Source of the DNA: Clostridia bacterium
Lineage (GTDB): Bacteria; Bacillota_A; Clostridia; Oscillospirales; Butyricicoccaceae
NCBI GenBank assembly: GCA_017421885.1
Contig: JAFOHJ010000113.1
Location: 1 to 12,730 of the forward strand
Length of the DNA stretch: 12,730 nucleotides
Reading direction: 5' to 3'
Shown here: positions 5,835-12,730 of the stretch, piece by piece
Position numbering within the stretch: position 1 is the first letter of the stretch
How the letters are laid out: every line of letters starts with the position of its first letter
The notes under the pieces: generated by a model
Database searches by the model: none
What the model was told of the DNA's origin: nothing
What the model saw: only the letters and a program-made list of their open reading frames with translations
Translations under genes and position numbers: made by a program

Positions 5835-8264
5835 TTAGACGCGGATCTGCTCCATGACAAAGGCCTCGACGATATCGCCTTCCTTGATGTCATTGTATCT
5901 CTCAAAGCTCAGGCCGCACTCGAAGCCGGCAGCGACTTCCTTGACCTCGTCCTTATAGCGCTTGAGAGTAGCCAGATCGCCTTCGTGAATAACAATATTG
6001 TCGCGGACGATGCGGACCTTTTCGTTTCTCTGCATCTTACCGTCCTTGACATATGCGCCTGCGACCATGCCGACGCCCGAGATCTTGTAGACCTGGCGGA
6101 TCTCGGCGTGACCGATGACGACTTCCTTGAACTTGGGATCCAGCATGCCCTTCATGGCCTGCTCGATCTCTTCGATAGCATCGTAGATGATCCTGTAGAG
6201 GCGGATATCTACGTTGTCCTTCTCGGCGCTTGCGAGAGCACCGCTGTCGGGACGAACATTGAAGCCAACGATGATGGCGCCCGATGCGGCAGCCAGCATG
6301 ACGTCGGACTCGTTGATGCCGCCAACGGCCGAATGGATGACCTTTACGCGAACCTCTTCGTTTGTGATCTTCTCAAGAGAAGCCTTGACCGCCTCGGCCG
6401 AGCCGTGAACATCGGCCTTGACGATGATATTGAGTGTCTTGAGCTGGCCCTGGCCGATGGTATCGAACAGGTTCTCCAGTGTGACCTTCTGCATGGAAGC
6501 AGCCATCTGCTCCTTCTCCTCTGCCTTGCGCTGCTCGGCCAAAGTTCTTGCCATTCTCTCGTCTTCAACTGCATAAAAGATGTCGCCTGCCGAAGGTACC
6601 TCGGACAGACCGATGATCTCAACGGGAACCGAGGGGCCGGCCGATGTGATCTTCTGTCTCTTGTCGTCTACCATGGCTCTGATGCGGCCAACCGATGTGC
6701 CTGCGATAACGATATCGCCTGCGTTCAGTGTGCCGTTCTGAACCAGAACTGTGGCAACGGGACCGCGGCCACGGTCGAGCTTAGCCTCGATGACTGTACC
6801 CTTGGCTGCTCTGTTGGGGTTAGCCTTGAGTTCTTCCATCTCAGCTGTGAGCAGTACCATCTCGAGCAGGTTGTCGATGCCCTGATTCTTAAGAGCCGAG
6901 ATCTTGCAGACGATGGTGCTGCCGCCCCACTCCTCGGGAACCAGCTCATACTCTGTAAGCTGCTGGAGGATACGGTCGGGGTTGGCAGTTTCCTTATCCA
7001 TCTTGTTTACCGCAACAATGATGGGAACGCCGGCTGCCTTGGCGTGGTTGATAGCCTCGATTGTCTGAGGCATGATGCCGTCGTCGGCTGCAACGACGAG
7101 GATAGCGATATCGGTTACCTGAGCGCCGCGGGCACGCATGGATGTAAATGCTGCATGACCGGGGGTGTCGAGGAATGTGATATCCTTATCATTTATGTTT
7201 ACTCTGTAAGCACCGATGTGCTGTGTGATACCGCCTGCCTCACCGGCTGTGACACGTGTGTTTCTGATGGCGTCGAGCAGCGATGTCTTGCCGTGGTCAA
7301 CGTGACCCATTACGACAACAACGGGAGCTCTCTCAATGAGATCCTCTGCTGTATCCTCGTGCTCGTCGAACAGCTTCTCTTCGATGGTAACAACGACTTC
7401 CTTCTGAACCTCAGCACCCAGCTCCATAGCGATCAGAGATGCTGTGTCGAAGTCGATATTCTGGGAAACCGAAGCCATAATGCCCATCTTCATCAGTTCC
7501 TTGATGACGACGGCTGCTGTCTTCTTAAGGCGCAGAGCCAGCTCTCCTACCGAGATCTCTTCGGGTATCTCTACCTTGAGAGGAGCCTTCTTTGCCTGCT
7601 CCTGCTGAGCCTGCAGCTTGCGCATCTTCTCCTGCTCTTCCTGACGGCGCTTGTTGTTGCCGTACTGCGAGCGCTTCTGCGAGTTCTGCTTGATCTTCTG
7701 CTTGCCCGAGTTGTTCTGGATCTTATCAACATTATCGGGAGCCAGTGTGTCAAGGCGCTCGTCGTACTTGTCGAGGTTTACCGAAGAACCTCTTGTGTCG
7801 ACATATCTGACCTTGGGGCCCTTATCTGCGGGCTCAGAAGACTGCTTTGCCTCAACAGGCTTTGTTTCGGGCTTCTGCTGGGGCTTGCCTGCGCCCTGCT
7901 TGGGCTGCTGGGGTCTGCCGTTATTATTGCCCTGTCTGTTGTCGTTATTTCTGCCCTCAGGTCTCTTTCCTTCCTGTCTGGGCTGCTGCTTTGCGCCTTC
8001 CTGTCTGGGCTTTGCATCAGCCTTGGGCTGCTGCTTGGGCTCGGACTTTGCCTTGGAAGAAGCTGCCGCTTCAAAAGCAGCCTTGAGGTCGGATACCTTG
8101 TGGGTCTGTGTCAGGCTTTCAAAAACAACGTCGAGTTCTTCCTCGCTGAGGGCCTGTGCGTTGCTCTTGGGAGCCTTGAGATACTTGCCGAGGATCTCGG
8201 AGATCTCTTTATTGGACAGTCCGAAATCCTTTGCGACTTCGGACAGCTTATATTTGATCATCAT
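5835..8264 (-). CDS. infB: Translation initiation factor IF-2, 809 aa
   Basis: IF2 is the GTPase that brings fMet-tRNA to the 30S subunit and promotes 50S joining. Domains in order: an IF2_N helical module (residues 3-55, [20 protein letters not shown]); a low-complexity linker rich in K, Q, P, R, N and G (about 65-230); a second IF2_N module (about 235-285); the G domain with GHVDHGKTS (320-328), switch II DTPGH (366-370), NKMD (420-423) and SALK (456-459); domains II and III; and the C-terminal fMet-tRNA-binding domain ending [14 protein letters not shown]. All GTP-binding motifs are intact. Two tandem ATGs (8264, 8261) are possible, and the Shine-Dalgarno AAGGGGG lies 9 nt before the first. 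The gap to ylxQ is only 3 nt. Length is normal for Firmicutes with a long linker. Confidence 0.98.
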   Translation of the reverse strand: MMIKYKLSEVAKDFGLSNKEISEILGKYLKAPKSNAQALSEEELDVVFESLTQTHKVSDLKAAFEAAASSKAKSEPKQQPKADAKPRQEGAKQQPRQEGKRPEGRNNDNRQGNNNGRPQQPKQGAGKPQQKPETKPVEAKQSSEPADKGPKVRYVDTRGSSVNLDKYDERLDTLAPDNVDKIQNNSGKQKIKQNSQKRSQYGNNKRRQEEQEKMRKLQAQQEQAKKAPLKVEIPEEISVGELALRLKKTAAVVIKELMKMGIMASVSQNIDFDTASLIAMELGAEVQKEVVVTIEEKLFDEHEDTAEDLIERAPVVVVMGHVDHGKTSLLDAIRNTRVTAGEAGGITQHIGAYRVNINDKDITFLDTPGHAAFTSMRARGAQVTDIAILVVAADDGIMPQTIEAINHAKAAGVPIIVAVNKMDKETANPDRILQQLTEYELVPEEWGGSTIVCKISALKNQGIDNLLEMVLLTAEMEELKANPNRAAKGTVIEAKLDRGRGPVATVLVQNGTLNAGDIVIAGTSVGRIRAMVDDKRQKITSAGPSVPVEIIGLSEVPSAGDIFYAVEDERMARTLAEQRKAEEKEQMAASMQKVTLENLFDTIGQGQLKTLNIIVKADVHGSAEAVKASLEKITNEEVRVKVIHSAVGGINESDVMLAAASGAIIVGFNVRPDSGALASAEKDNVDIRLYRIIYDAIEEIEQAMKGMLDPKFKEVVIGHAEIRQVYKISGVGMVAGAYVKDGKMQRNEKVRIVRDNIVIHEGDLATLKRYKDEVKEVAAGFECGLSFERYNDIKEGDIVEAFVMEQIRV

Positions 8265-8267
8265 AGG

Positions 8268-8681
8268 TTATTTCCCCCTTCTTGTGTTATTTGCCTTGTT
8301 CTTACCTGCCAGCTTCTTGGCCTTGCGGCGCTTTTCTCGCTCGAGCTTAAGCTCAAGCTGCTGTGTAAGTTCGGGCATTTCCAGCTTTTTGCTGAGGGCG
8401 ATGGCAAGACCGGTGTCGCATGCGGCAAGCGCGGCGCACTCGCCGATGCCGAGGGCACCGCCCAGCTCTGCCTTGGTGAAACCGGGGCGAATGACGGAAA
8501 CTTCCTTCTGCTCGGCTACCGATGTCATCCATTTTGCTGTGTTTACCGATACATCATCGGCCAGAACGATCAGCTTTACCTTGCCAACAAGGGCCTTCTC
8601 GGCGGTCTCTTCAGCGCCTGCGGCAATAAAGCCACCCTTACGCATGAAACCGAGAAAGTTAAGGATATCAGTTCTGTCCAT
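8268..8681 (-). CDS. ylxQ: L7Ae/L30e-family RNA-binding protein YlxQ with a basic C-terminal tail, about 137 aa
   Basis: YlxQ proteins are small L7Ae-fold proteins, thought to bind kink-turn RNA, encoded between ylxR and infB in many Firmicutes. The fold is seen in ILNFLGFMRKGGFIAAGAEE, the beta strand VKLIVLADDVS, NTAKW, and FTKAELGGALGIGECAALAA, the region that matches the L7Ae signature. About 25 residues beyond the usual 100-110 aa form a Lys/Arg-rich tail (EREKRRKAKKLAGKNKANN and onward), probably an added RNA-binding extension. Two ATGs in tandem (8684, 8681) follow AAGGAGG. The second is better spaced (6 nt against 3), so I use it. The gene overlaps the 3' end of ylxR by 14 nt. Confidence 0.88.
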   Translation of the reverse strand: MDRTDILNFLGFMRKGGFIAAGAEETAEKALVGKVKLIVLADDVSVNTAKWMTSVAEQKEVSVIRPGFTKAELGGALGIGECAALAACDTGLAIALSKKLEMPELTQQLELKLEREKRRKAKKLAGKNKANNTRRGK

Positions 8682-8958
8682 CATTTACCTCCTTTTCCTG
8701 CTCTTCAAACTGTTTTCTGAGTTCTGCAAAGGCCTCGTTGGGAATATCACATTCCAGAGCACGCGAAAGCGCGCGGCTCTTGACTGCTTTTTCGAGGCAC
8801 TTTATATCCTTGCAGATATATGCACCGCGGCCCGAAACCTTGCCCTTTGCATCGTATAATACCTCGCCCGAAGGAGTTCTTACCACTCTGGCGAGAGCAA
8901 ACTTTTCTTTCTTTTCACGGCAGGCTGCGCACTGCCTGATAGGAATCTTTTTAGGCAT
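8668..8958 (-). CDS. ylxR: YlxR-family (DUF448) nucleic-acid-binding protein, 96 aa
   Basis: YlxR proteins are small basic proteins encoded right after nusA; an RNA- or nucleoid-associated regulatory role has been proposed, but the exact function is unsettled. The family signature is present: a paired-cysteine start IRQCAACREKK (C10, C13), LARVVRTPSGEV, and GRGAYIC (43-49) with a further C54, which may form a metal or structural site. ATG at 8958 is chosen because GGAGG lies 4 nt upstream and MPKKIPIRQC is the usual start; a TTG five codons earlier overlaps the nusA stop and has no support. The gap to nusA is 11 nt. Confidence 0.93.
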   Translation of the reverse strand: MPKKIPIRQCAACREKKEKFALARVVRTPSGEVLYDAKGKVSGRGAYICKDIKCLEKAVKSRALSRALECDIPNEAFAELRKQFEEQEKEVNDGQN

Positions 8959-8969
8959 GATGCCTCCGA

Positions 8970-10037
8970 TCAAGCCTGAGACTGGGGCTTGATGTCGATC
9001 TTGAAGCCGGTCAGCTTGGCAGCGAGGCGGGCATTCTGGCCCTCCTTGCCGATAGCCAGCGAAAGCTGATCGTCGGGAACGACTACTACGCAGCTCTTGC
9101 CGTCCTCGAGGAGCTGGACCGAGATTACATCGGAGGGCGAAAGAGCCTCTGCGATGAACTGAACGGGATCGTCGGAATACTTGATGATGTCGATCTTCTC
9201 GCCCTTGAGCTCATCTACAACAGCCGAAACACGGCCGCCCTTGGGGCCTACGCATGCGCCGATGGGATCGACATTCTCGTCGTCGGAATAAACGGCGATC
9301 TTTGTTCTGGAACCTGCCTCTCTTGCAATGCTCTGGATAACAACTGTGCCGTCGTAGATCTCGGGAACTTCAAGCTCAAAAAGTCTCTTAACCAGGCCGG
9401 GATGTGTTCTGGAAACAACGATCTGGGGGCCCTTGCCTGCGTTTCTGACTTCGACGACATAGACCTTGATCTTGTCGCCCTCTCTGAGGACTTCGCCGCG
9501 GATCTGCTCGGAAACAGAGAGAGATGTCTCTGTCTTGTCTCTCTTGCCGTTGATCTCGATGATGGCACGGTGAGAGTCGACCTTGCTTACTGTTGCTGTG
9601 AGGATGTCGTGCTCCTTGGAAGCAAACTCCTCAACTACCATGCCGCGCTCTGCCTCGCGGATGCCCTGCTTGATTACCTGCATAGCTGTCTGAGCAGCGA
9701 TACGGCTGAAGTCGGCAACCTCGACTTCGATCTTGAGCTGATCGCCTACCTGAATGTTGGGCGAATACTCGACTGCGTCTTCCAGGTCGATCTCGCTTGC
9801 GGCATTGTCTACCAGACCGGGCTCGACAACTGTCATTACAGCATGCATGCTGATAGCACCTGTTGTGCTGTCGATATCGACAAAGAGGTTGTCGATGGCT
9901 GTGCTCTGGACCGATGCCTTGCGGTGTGCCTTAAAAGCAGCAGCCAGTGCCTTCGAGATCCTGTCGAGCATATAATCCTTCTTGATGCCCTTTTCCTTTT
10001 CCAGGTCTTCGAGAGCCTTGATCATATCGATATTCAT
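8970..10037 (-). CDS. nusA: Transcription termination/antitermination factor NusA, 355 aa
   Basis: NusA binds RNA polymerase near the RNA exit channel and modulates pausing, intrinsic termination and antitermination. Domains in order: the N-terminal RNAP-binding domain (1-130, MNIDMIKALEDLEKEKGIKK); an S1 domain (about 138-205, GEVLREGDKIKVYVVEV); KH1, with ELEVPEIYDGTVVI, AREAGSRTKIAVYS and DPIGACVGPKGGRV (257-270); and KH2, with IGKEGQNARLAAKLTGFKIDI. There are no C-terminal acidic AR repeats, as is usual outside proteobacteria, and the length fits Firmicutes. ATG at 10037 has GGAG about 10 nt upstream and lies 15 nt after rimP. As the encoded factor can itself influence the terminator-like hairpin in the operon leader, autoregulation is plausible. 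Confidence 0.98.
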   Translation of the reverse strand: MNIDMIKALEDLEKEKGIKKDYMLDRISKALAAAFKAHRKASVQSTAIDNLFVDIDSTTGAISMHAVMTVVEPGLVDNAASEIDLEDAVEYSPNIQVGDQLKIEVEVADFSRIAAQTAMQVIKQGIREAERGMVVEEFASKEHDILTATVSKVDSHRAIIEINGKRDKTETSLSVSEQIRGEVLREGDKIKVYVVEVRNAGKGPQIVVSRTHPGLVKRLFELEVPEIYDGTVVIQSIAREAGSRTKIAVYSDDENVDPIGACVGPKGGRVSAVVDELKGEKIDIIKYSDDPVQFIAEALSPSDVISVQLLEDGKSCVVVVPDDQLSLAIGKEGQNARLAAKLTGFKIDIKPQSQA

Positions 10038-10052
10038 TTTCTATGTTCTCCT

Positions 10053-10517
10053 TCATATTTCAAAGTGCAGCTTGACCAGTGCTACTTCGGCCATGTCAAG
10101 CTCCATGTTTTTGTCATCTATCTCAAGAACGAGCTTGTTATCGTCCTTGCTTACCAGCGCTCCGCAAACTCCCATAACACCGTCGCGTGCCTTATAGAAG
10201 GATACGTCGATCATTTTGCCCATAGCCCATTCAAAATGCTCGGGTCTGACGATCCTGCGTTCGAGTCCTGCCGACGAAACGGTCAGTGTATACGGCGGAA
10301 GGCTATCAAACTGCTTTTCATCGAGATAGGGATCGAGGGCGCGGCTGATCTTTTCGCAGTCTTCTACGAAAACGCCCTCCTCACGGTCGATAAATACCGA
10401 GAGATCATAATTTCTGCCTTCTTTTTCAAAGGTTACATCCCAAAGATTGAGACCTTCGGCCTCGCACAGGGGCAGACACTTTTCACGGACTTTTCTGATG
10501 AGTTCCTTTGTCTGCAT
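10053..10517 (-). CDS. rimP: Ribosome maturation factor RimP, 154 aa
   Basis: RimP binds free 30S subunits and helps their assembly. The protein has the expected two-domain form: an N-terminal alpha/beta domain with GLNLWDVTFEKEGRNYDLSV (22-41) and FIDREEGVFVEDCEKISRAL (42-61), the signature LTVSSAGLERRI (78-89, relatives usually have VSSPGLDRPL), then a C-terminal SH3-like barrel with KLVLEIDD. I start it at ATG 10517 (MQTKELIRK) because GGGGGAGG lies 4 nt upstream. An alternative ATG at 10601 would add 28 residues read through the leader hairpin, which are not RimP-like. As first gene of the operon it carries the promoter and leader. Confidence 0.95.
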   Translation of the reverse strand: MQTKELIRKVREKCLPLCEAEGLNLWDVTFEKEGRNYDLSVFIDREEGVFVEDCEKISRALDPYLDEKQFDSLPPYTLTVSSAGLERRIVRPEHFEWAMGKMIDVSFYKARDGVMGVCGALVSKDDNKLVLEIDDKNMELDMAEVALVKLHFEI

Positions 10518-10521
10518 GGAA

Positions 10522-10533
10522 CCTCCCCCTTTC
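10522..10533 (-). promoter_or_regulatory. Strong Shine-Dalgarno region of rimP, possibly sequestered
   Basis: GAAAGGGGGAGG ends 4 nt before the rimP ATG. It contains GGAGG, so it fixes the start at 10517. It can pair with the 3' arm of the upstream hairpin (CCTCACTCTTTC) through 10 Watson-Crick pairs, one G-U pair and one mismatch across a 24-nt loop. That pairing excludes the hairpin itself. Confidence 0.55.
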
Positions 10534-10557
10534 ACATATAACAATTTTTCCATATAA

Positions 10558-10585
10558 GAAAGAGTGAGGCGAACCTCACTCTTTC
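10558..10585 (-). terminator. Leader hairpin with TTCG loop: attenuator-like terminator or end of the nagA-iadA unit
   Basis: GAAAGAGTGAGG-TTCG-CCTCACTCTTTC on the minus strand makes a perfect 12-bp stem with a 4-nt loop. The tail after the stem is TTATATGG, a U-rich but interrupted tract with more U in the last part of the stem. The predicted rimP promoter is upstream of it, so the hairpin lies in the rimP leader at about +21 to +49. It is also the only strong hairpin after iadA. It may serve both purposes: terminating read-through from iadA and attenuating the rimP-nusA operon. An interrupted U tract is what is known of NusA-dependent terminators. Confidence 0.75.
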
Positions 10586-10612
10586 CAAAACATTCATACA
10601 ACTTACAGAATC

Positions 10613-10641
10613 AGTATATCATCAATTCTGCCCCATTGCAA
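10613..10641 (-). promoter_or_regulatory. Sigma-A-type promoter of the rimP-nusA-infB operon
   Basis: On the minus strand TTGCAA (10641-10636, 4 of 6 to TTGACA) is followed after 17 nt by TATACT (10618-10613, 5 of 6 to TATAAT). The predicted start of transcription is near 10606, giving a leader of about 89 nt. The position, between iadA and rimP and upstream of the leader hairpin, fits. No better pair was seen in the gap. Confidence 0.6.
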
Positions 10642-10686
10642 GCATTTAACTCAACAAATATGACCAAAAGTGGGGCAAAAAGGGGC

Positions 10687-11856
10687 TTATTTTTCGAATC
10701 TGCCCTTCAAAATGGCATTTCCGTTGTCGGCAGCGTGCTCTCCCTTGGCCATTACGTGGACGATATCGAGATTTTCGTTGAGAACGACCAGGTCGGCATC
10801 GGCTCCCATCTTTACCTCGCCCTTTACACCGGCCTTGCCGATGATCCTTGCGGGGTTCTTGGTCAGGAACTTAAGTGCGACTTCAAGGGGGATATCTTCC
10901 TTGAATACACAGTTCTTGAGCTCGATGAGCAGGACTTTGGGAGATGTGTAGTCAAGACCGATACACTCGCCCTTCTCGTCAAATCTGGGCTGGCTTCCGC
11001 AGCCGTCGGACGAAATGGTGATGCTGTCGGCGCTTGCTCCGTTGCGGAGGGCGTAGGCGATCATGTCACTGGCTGCCTTATCGGAGATCGCAGGATCGCT
11101 GGCTGTGATGTCAATGTTGCCGCCCATCTCGGTCAGCTTAATACCCTGGCTGACCAGGGGGATATTGCGGCCCATGTGTGTGGGCAGGAAGGTGCTGATG
11201 GGGATCTCGGTGTGGTCGATGGCATAGAATACGTCATTGAGCATATTCTTGCCGACACCCATGTGCATGCACAGCATGCCGGCCTTGCCCGACAGCAGGC
11301 CGCCCATACGTGTATCGGATGCCACACGAATAAGTTCGTCACAGCTAAGGTTGGAAGCGCGGTGGTCGCTAAGGGCGATCTTTGTGCCGATGCACTCGTC
11401 AATAAGCATGATATCGCGAATGACATTGCCCATCAGGTTGGGAGAAGGATACTGATAAGCGCCTGTCAGCATATAGCAGGTCATGCCCTCTTCGTTGAGA
11501 GCCTTGCACTTGGACAGCAGGTTCTCAAGGCTTCTTGTTGTGCCGTCGGTGCCCAGCAGGCCGACGCAGGTGGTTACACCGTTGAGCAGCAGCTCGGAAA
11601 GGTTGATCTCGGGGACACGGGATGTGGGGCCCTGCTCACCGCCGCCGCCTGTGATATGAACATGCATATCGATAAGGCCGGGAGCAACGATCATCCCTCT
11701 TGCATCATAGATATCTACATCGGGCAGGTTGTCGTAGCCCTCGATGTTGTCGTCGATCCTTGCGATCTTGTTGCCGCAGATCAGGATATCCTTAAGGCCG
11801 AGGTGCTCAGGAGCATAAATATCGGCATTCTTAATGAGCTTGATCATCTTGTTCAT
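10687..11856 (-). CDS. iadA: Isoaspartyl (beta-aspartyl) dipeptidase IadA, 389 aa
   Basis: IadA is a cytoplasmic two-zinc amidohydrolase that cleaves L-isoaspartyl dipeptides arising from damaged proteins or other beta-aspartyl peptides. All key residues are visible: HVH at 65-67 in IDMHVHITGGGGEQGP, VGLLGTDGTTRSLENL, the carboxylated-lysine candidate K159 in GTKIALSDHRAS, H198 in CMHMGVGKN, H227 in PTHMGRN, and catalytic D284 in ISSDGCGSQPRFDEKG. Length matches the E. coli enzyme (about 390 aa). I start it at ATG 11856 because GGAGG lies 8 nt upstream; an in-frame ATG at 11871 has no Shine-Dalgarno sequence. The gap to nagA is 15 nt, so they are probably co-transcribed. Its stop is followed by the rimP control region. 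Confidence 0.93.
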   Translation of the reverse strand: MNKMIKLIKNADIYAPEHLGLKDILICGNKIARIDDNIEGYDNLPDVDIYDARGMIVAPGLIDMHVHITGGGGEQGPTSRVPEINLSELLLNGVTTCVGLLGTDGTTRSLENLLSKCKALNEEGMTCYMLTGAYQYPSPNLMGNVIRDIMLIDECIGTKIALSDHRASNLSCDELIRVASDTRMGGLLSGKAGMLCMHMGVGKNMLNDVFYAIDHTEIPISTFLPTHMGRNIPLVSQGIKLTEMGGNIDITASDPAISDKAASDMIAYALRNGASADSITISSDGCGSQPRFDEKGECIGLDYTSPKVLLIELKNCVFKEDIPLEVALKFLTKNPARIIGKAGVKGEVKMGADADLVVLNENLDIVHVMAKGEHAADNGNAILKGRFEK

Positions 11857-11871
11857 AGTATCTTCCTCCAT

Positions 11872-12729
11872 TTATTTATAAATGTTATTTCCAATAACCG
11901 TCTTCGAGGCTCCGCCGCTCTCTGTGATCACAAAGGCCGCGTTTTCGCCTTCCTTTATCTCAGAAGGCTCGATGCCCATAGCTTTAAAGGGTGTGATGCA
12001 GGCTGCTTTGATCGCCTCAAGGGGGTCGATTCCCCATCTGATAAGGTTCATACAGGTCTGTCCCACTCCCTGAACCGCCCCGGCAATGGTCCCGTCGGGC
12101 AGTTTTGCACAGCCGCTGTGCTCGATGCCCATTGTTTTATAGCTGTCGGATATAACAGCGACCCTGCCCTCAAACAGCCTGAAAGCCATTCGAAGGACAG
12201 AAGGATCTATGTGATATCCATCACATATAAGCTCGACAACGACATCTTTACGGTCAAAAGCCGCCCCTATAAGGCCGCTTTCGCGATGATGGATGCCGTT
12301 CATGGCATTAAAAAGGTGTGTTACATGGCGGCATCCGCGTTCAAAGGCCTCCATTGCCTGAGCATATGTGGCCCCGGTGTGGGCAAGCGATGTTTTTATG
12401 CCCCTCTTTTCAAGGCGTTCTATCATATCGAGGGCTCCCGGCAATGTGGGGTCGATATCCACCATAGCGATGCTGCCGCCAAGGCTGTCTATCAGCTCCA
12501 TATCGGGCAGACAGAGGCATTTTTCATCGTGAGCGCCCTTTTTCACCGGTGCGAAAAAAGGTCCTTCAAGGCGGAGCTTCCTGCCGTCAAGCCTTGAAAC
12601 TATATCCTTATAATTCTCTTTCGGCGACGAGATGATGGTGGGCAGATGATATCCAACTCCTGTGGACAAATAGTATTCATCCATTCTCGCCATGTCGGCC
12701 TTATCGGCCTCGCAAAAGTCGATCCCGAG
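11872..12729 (-). CDS. nagA: N-acetylglucosamine-6-phosphate deacetylase NagA, 5' end outside the window
   Basis: NagA removes acetate from GlcNAc-6-phosphate to give glucosamine-6-phosphate, in amino-sugar and cell-wall recycling. The 285 codons present run open to the window edge, so the N-terminus with the HxH metal motif is missing; the first visible residues, GIDFCEA, match the stretch right after that motif. Visible signatures: YHLPTIISSP, RLEGPFFAPVKKGAH with the metal-binding Glu, SLAHTGATYAQAM with a metal His, HVTHLFNAMNGIHHRESG with another, CDGYHIDP for substrate, and the catalytic Asp in VISDSYKTMG. The final segment ends NNIYK before TAA. Related amidohydrolases exist, but the LEGPFF and THLFNAM motifs make NagA the best call. 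iadA follows 15 nt later. Confidence 0.92.
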   Translation of the reverse strand, partial: LGIDFCEADKADMARMDEYYLSTGVGYHLPTIISSPKENYKDIVSRLDGRKLRLEGPFFAPVKKGAHDEKCLCLPDMELIDSLGGSIAMVDIDPTLPGALDMIERLEKRGIKTSLAHTGATYAQAMEAFERGCRHVTHLFNAMNGIHHRESGLIGAAFDRKDVVVELICDGYHIDPSVLRMAFRLFEGRVAVISDSYKTMGIEHSGCAKLPDGTIAGAVQGVGQTCMNLIRWGIDPLEAIKAACITPFKAMGIEPSEIKEGENAAFVITESGGASKTVIGNNIYK

Positions 12730-12730
12730 G

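Larger units (their letters stand above)
10518..10585 (-). repeat. Imperfect 16-nt direct repeat: hairpin 5' arm and rimP Shine-Dalgarno region
   Basis: On the minus strand GAAAGAGTGAGGTTCG (10585-10570) and GAAAGGGGGAGGTTCC (10533-10518) match at 13 of 16 positions. The second copy is the rimP ribosome binding site and ends right at the ATG. The first copy is the 5' arm and loop of the leader hairpin. It is therefore a mimic of the ribosome binding site, which allows competing base pairing (see findings). Confidence 0.6.

Noticed and set aside
7570..8070. Low-complexity K/Q/P/N-rich stretch inside infB, looking like a possible frame disturbance or repeat
   Set aside because: The frame is continuous and a variable charged linker before the G domain is normal in IF2.
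5799..8720. Plus-strand open frame of 973 codons
   Set aside because: It lies antisense to infB and ylxQ, which have clear domains. Its product is a Leu/Asp/Cys-rich low-complexity sequence with no motif; it is a by-product of codon bias.
10534..10557. TTATATG repeated twice between the leader hairpin and the Shine-Dalgarno region, also a possible -10 box
   Set aside because: No matching -35 element at proper spacing; AT-rich repeats this short are expected by chance.
10518..10601. Upstream rimP start adding 28 residues
   Set aside because: The extra residues are read through the hairpin and leader, are unlike RimP, and the strong GGAGG is placed for the ATG at 10517.
10629..10677. TGCCCCA and TGGGGCA inverted repeat between iadA and the rimP promoter
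   Set aside because: A 7-bp stem with a 35-nt loop and no U tract is too weak for a terminator; it may be chance.
10564..12597. Plus-strand open frame of 677 codons
   Set aside because: It is antisense to nagA and iadA, begins within the leader hairpin and shows no domain.

Overview
This window is a piece of a chromosome, most likely from an anaerobic Firmicute of class Clostridia and probably near Ruminococcus/Oscillospiraceae. That placement is an inference from gene order and protein flavour; no rRNA is present to confirm it. Every gene I can support is on the minus strand, so transcription runs from high to low coordinates. No tRNA, rRNA, CRISPR array, insertion sequence or replication origin was seen.

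Region 1 (12730 to about 10687) holds the 3' part of an N-acetylglucosamine-6-phosphate deacetylase gene (nagA, cut by the window edge), followed 15 nt later by an isoaspartyl dipeptidase gene (iadA). Both encode metal-dependent amidohydrolases and look co-transcribed.

Region 2 (about 10686 to 10518) is the control region of the next operon. It holds a sigma-A-type promoter (TTGCAA, 17 nt, TATACT), then a 12-bp hairpin with a TTCG loop inside the untranslated leader, then a strong Shine-Dalgarno sequence. The hairpin 5' arm and the Shine-Dalgarno region are near copies of each other, so the hairpin 3' arm could pair with either one. This is the most interesting non-coding structure here.

Region 3 (10517 to 1195) is the conserved translation/transcription operon rimP-nusA-ylxR-ylxQ-infB-rbfA-nrnA-truB-ribF. 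It covers ribosome maturation, transcription elongation and termination, initiation factor IF2, nanoRNA/pAp turnover, tRNA pseudouridylation and FMN/FAD synthesis. Spacing is tight, with several ATGA or longer overlaps. It ends with an atypical member, a membrane-anchored M20 peptidase resembling PM20D1/carboxypeptidase S, which overlaps ribF by ATGA. A perfect 10-bp GC-rich hairpin (1159-1185) follows it.

Region 4 (about 1157 to 1) is clearly more AT-rich. It has its own strong promoter (TTGACA, 17 nt, extended TATCTT) directly behind that terminator, with two adjacent palindromes over the -10 and start site. It encodes a secreted protein of unknown family (315 aa) and then the start of a small membrane protein cut by the window edge. 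This looks like an accessory insertion next to the housekeeping operon.
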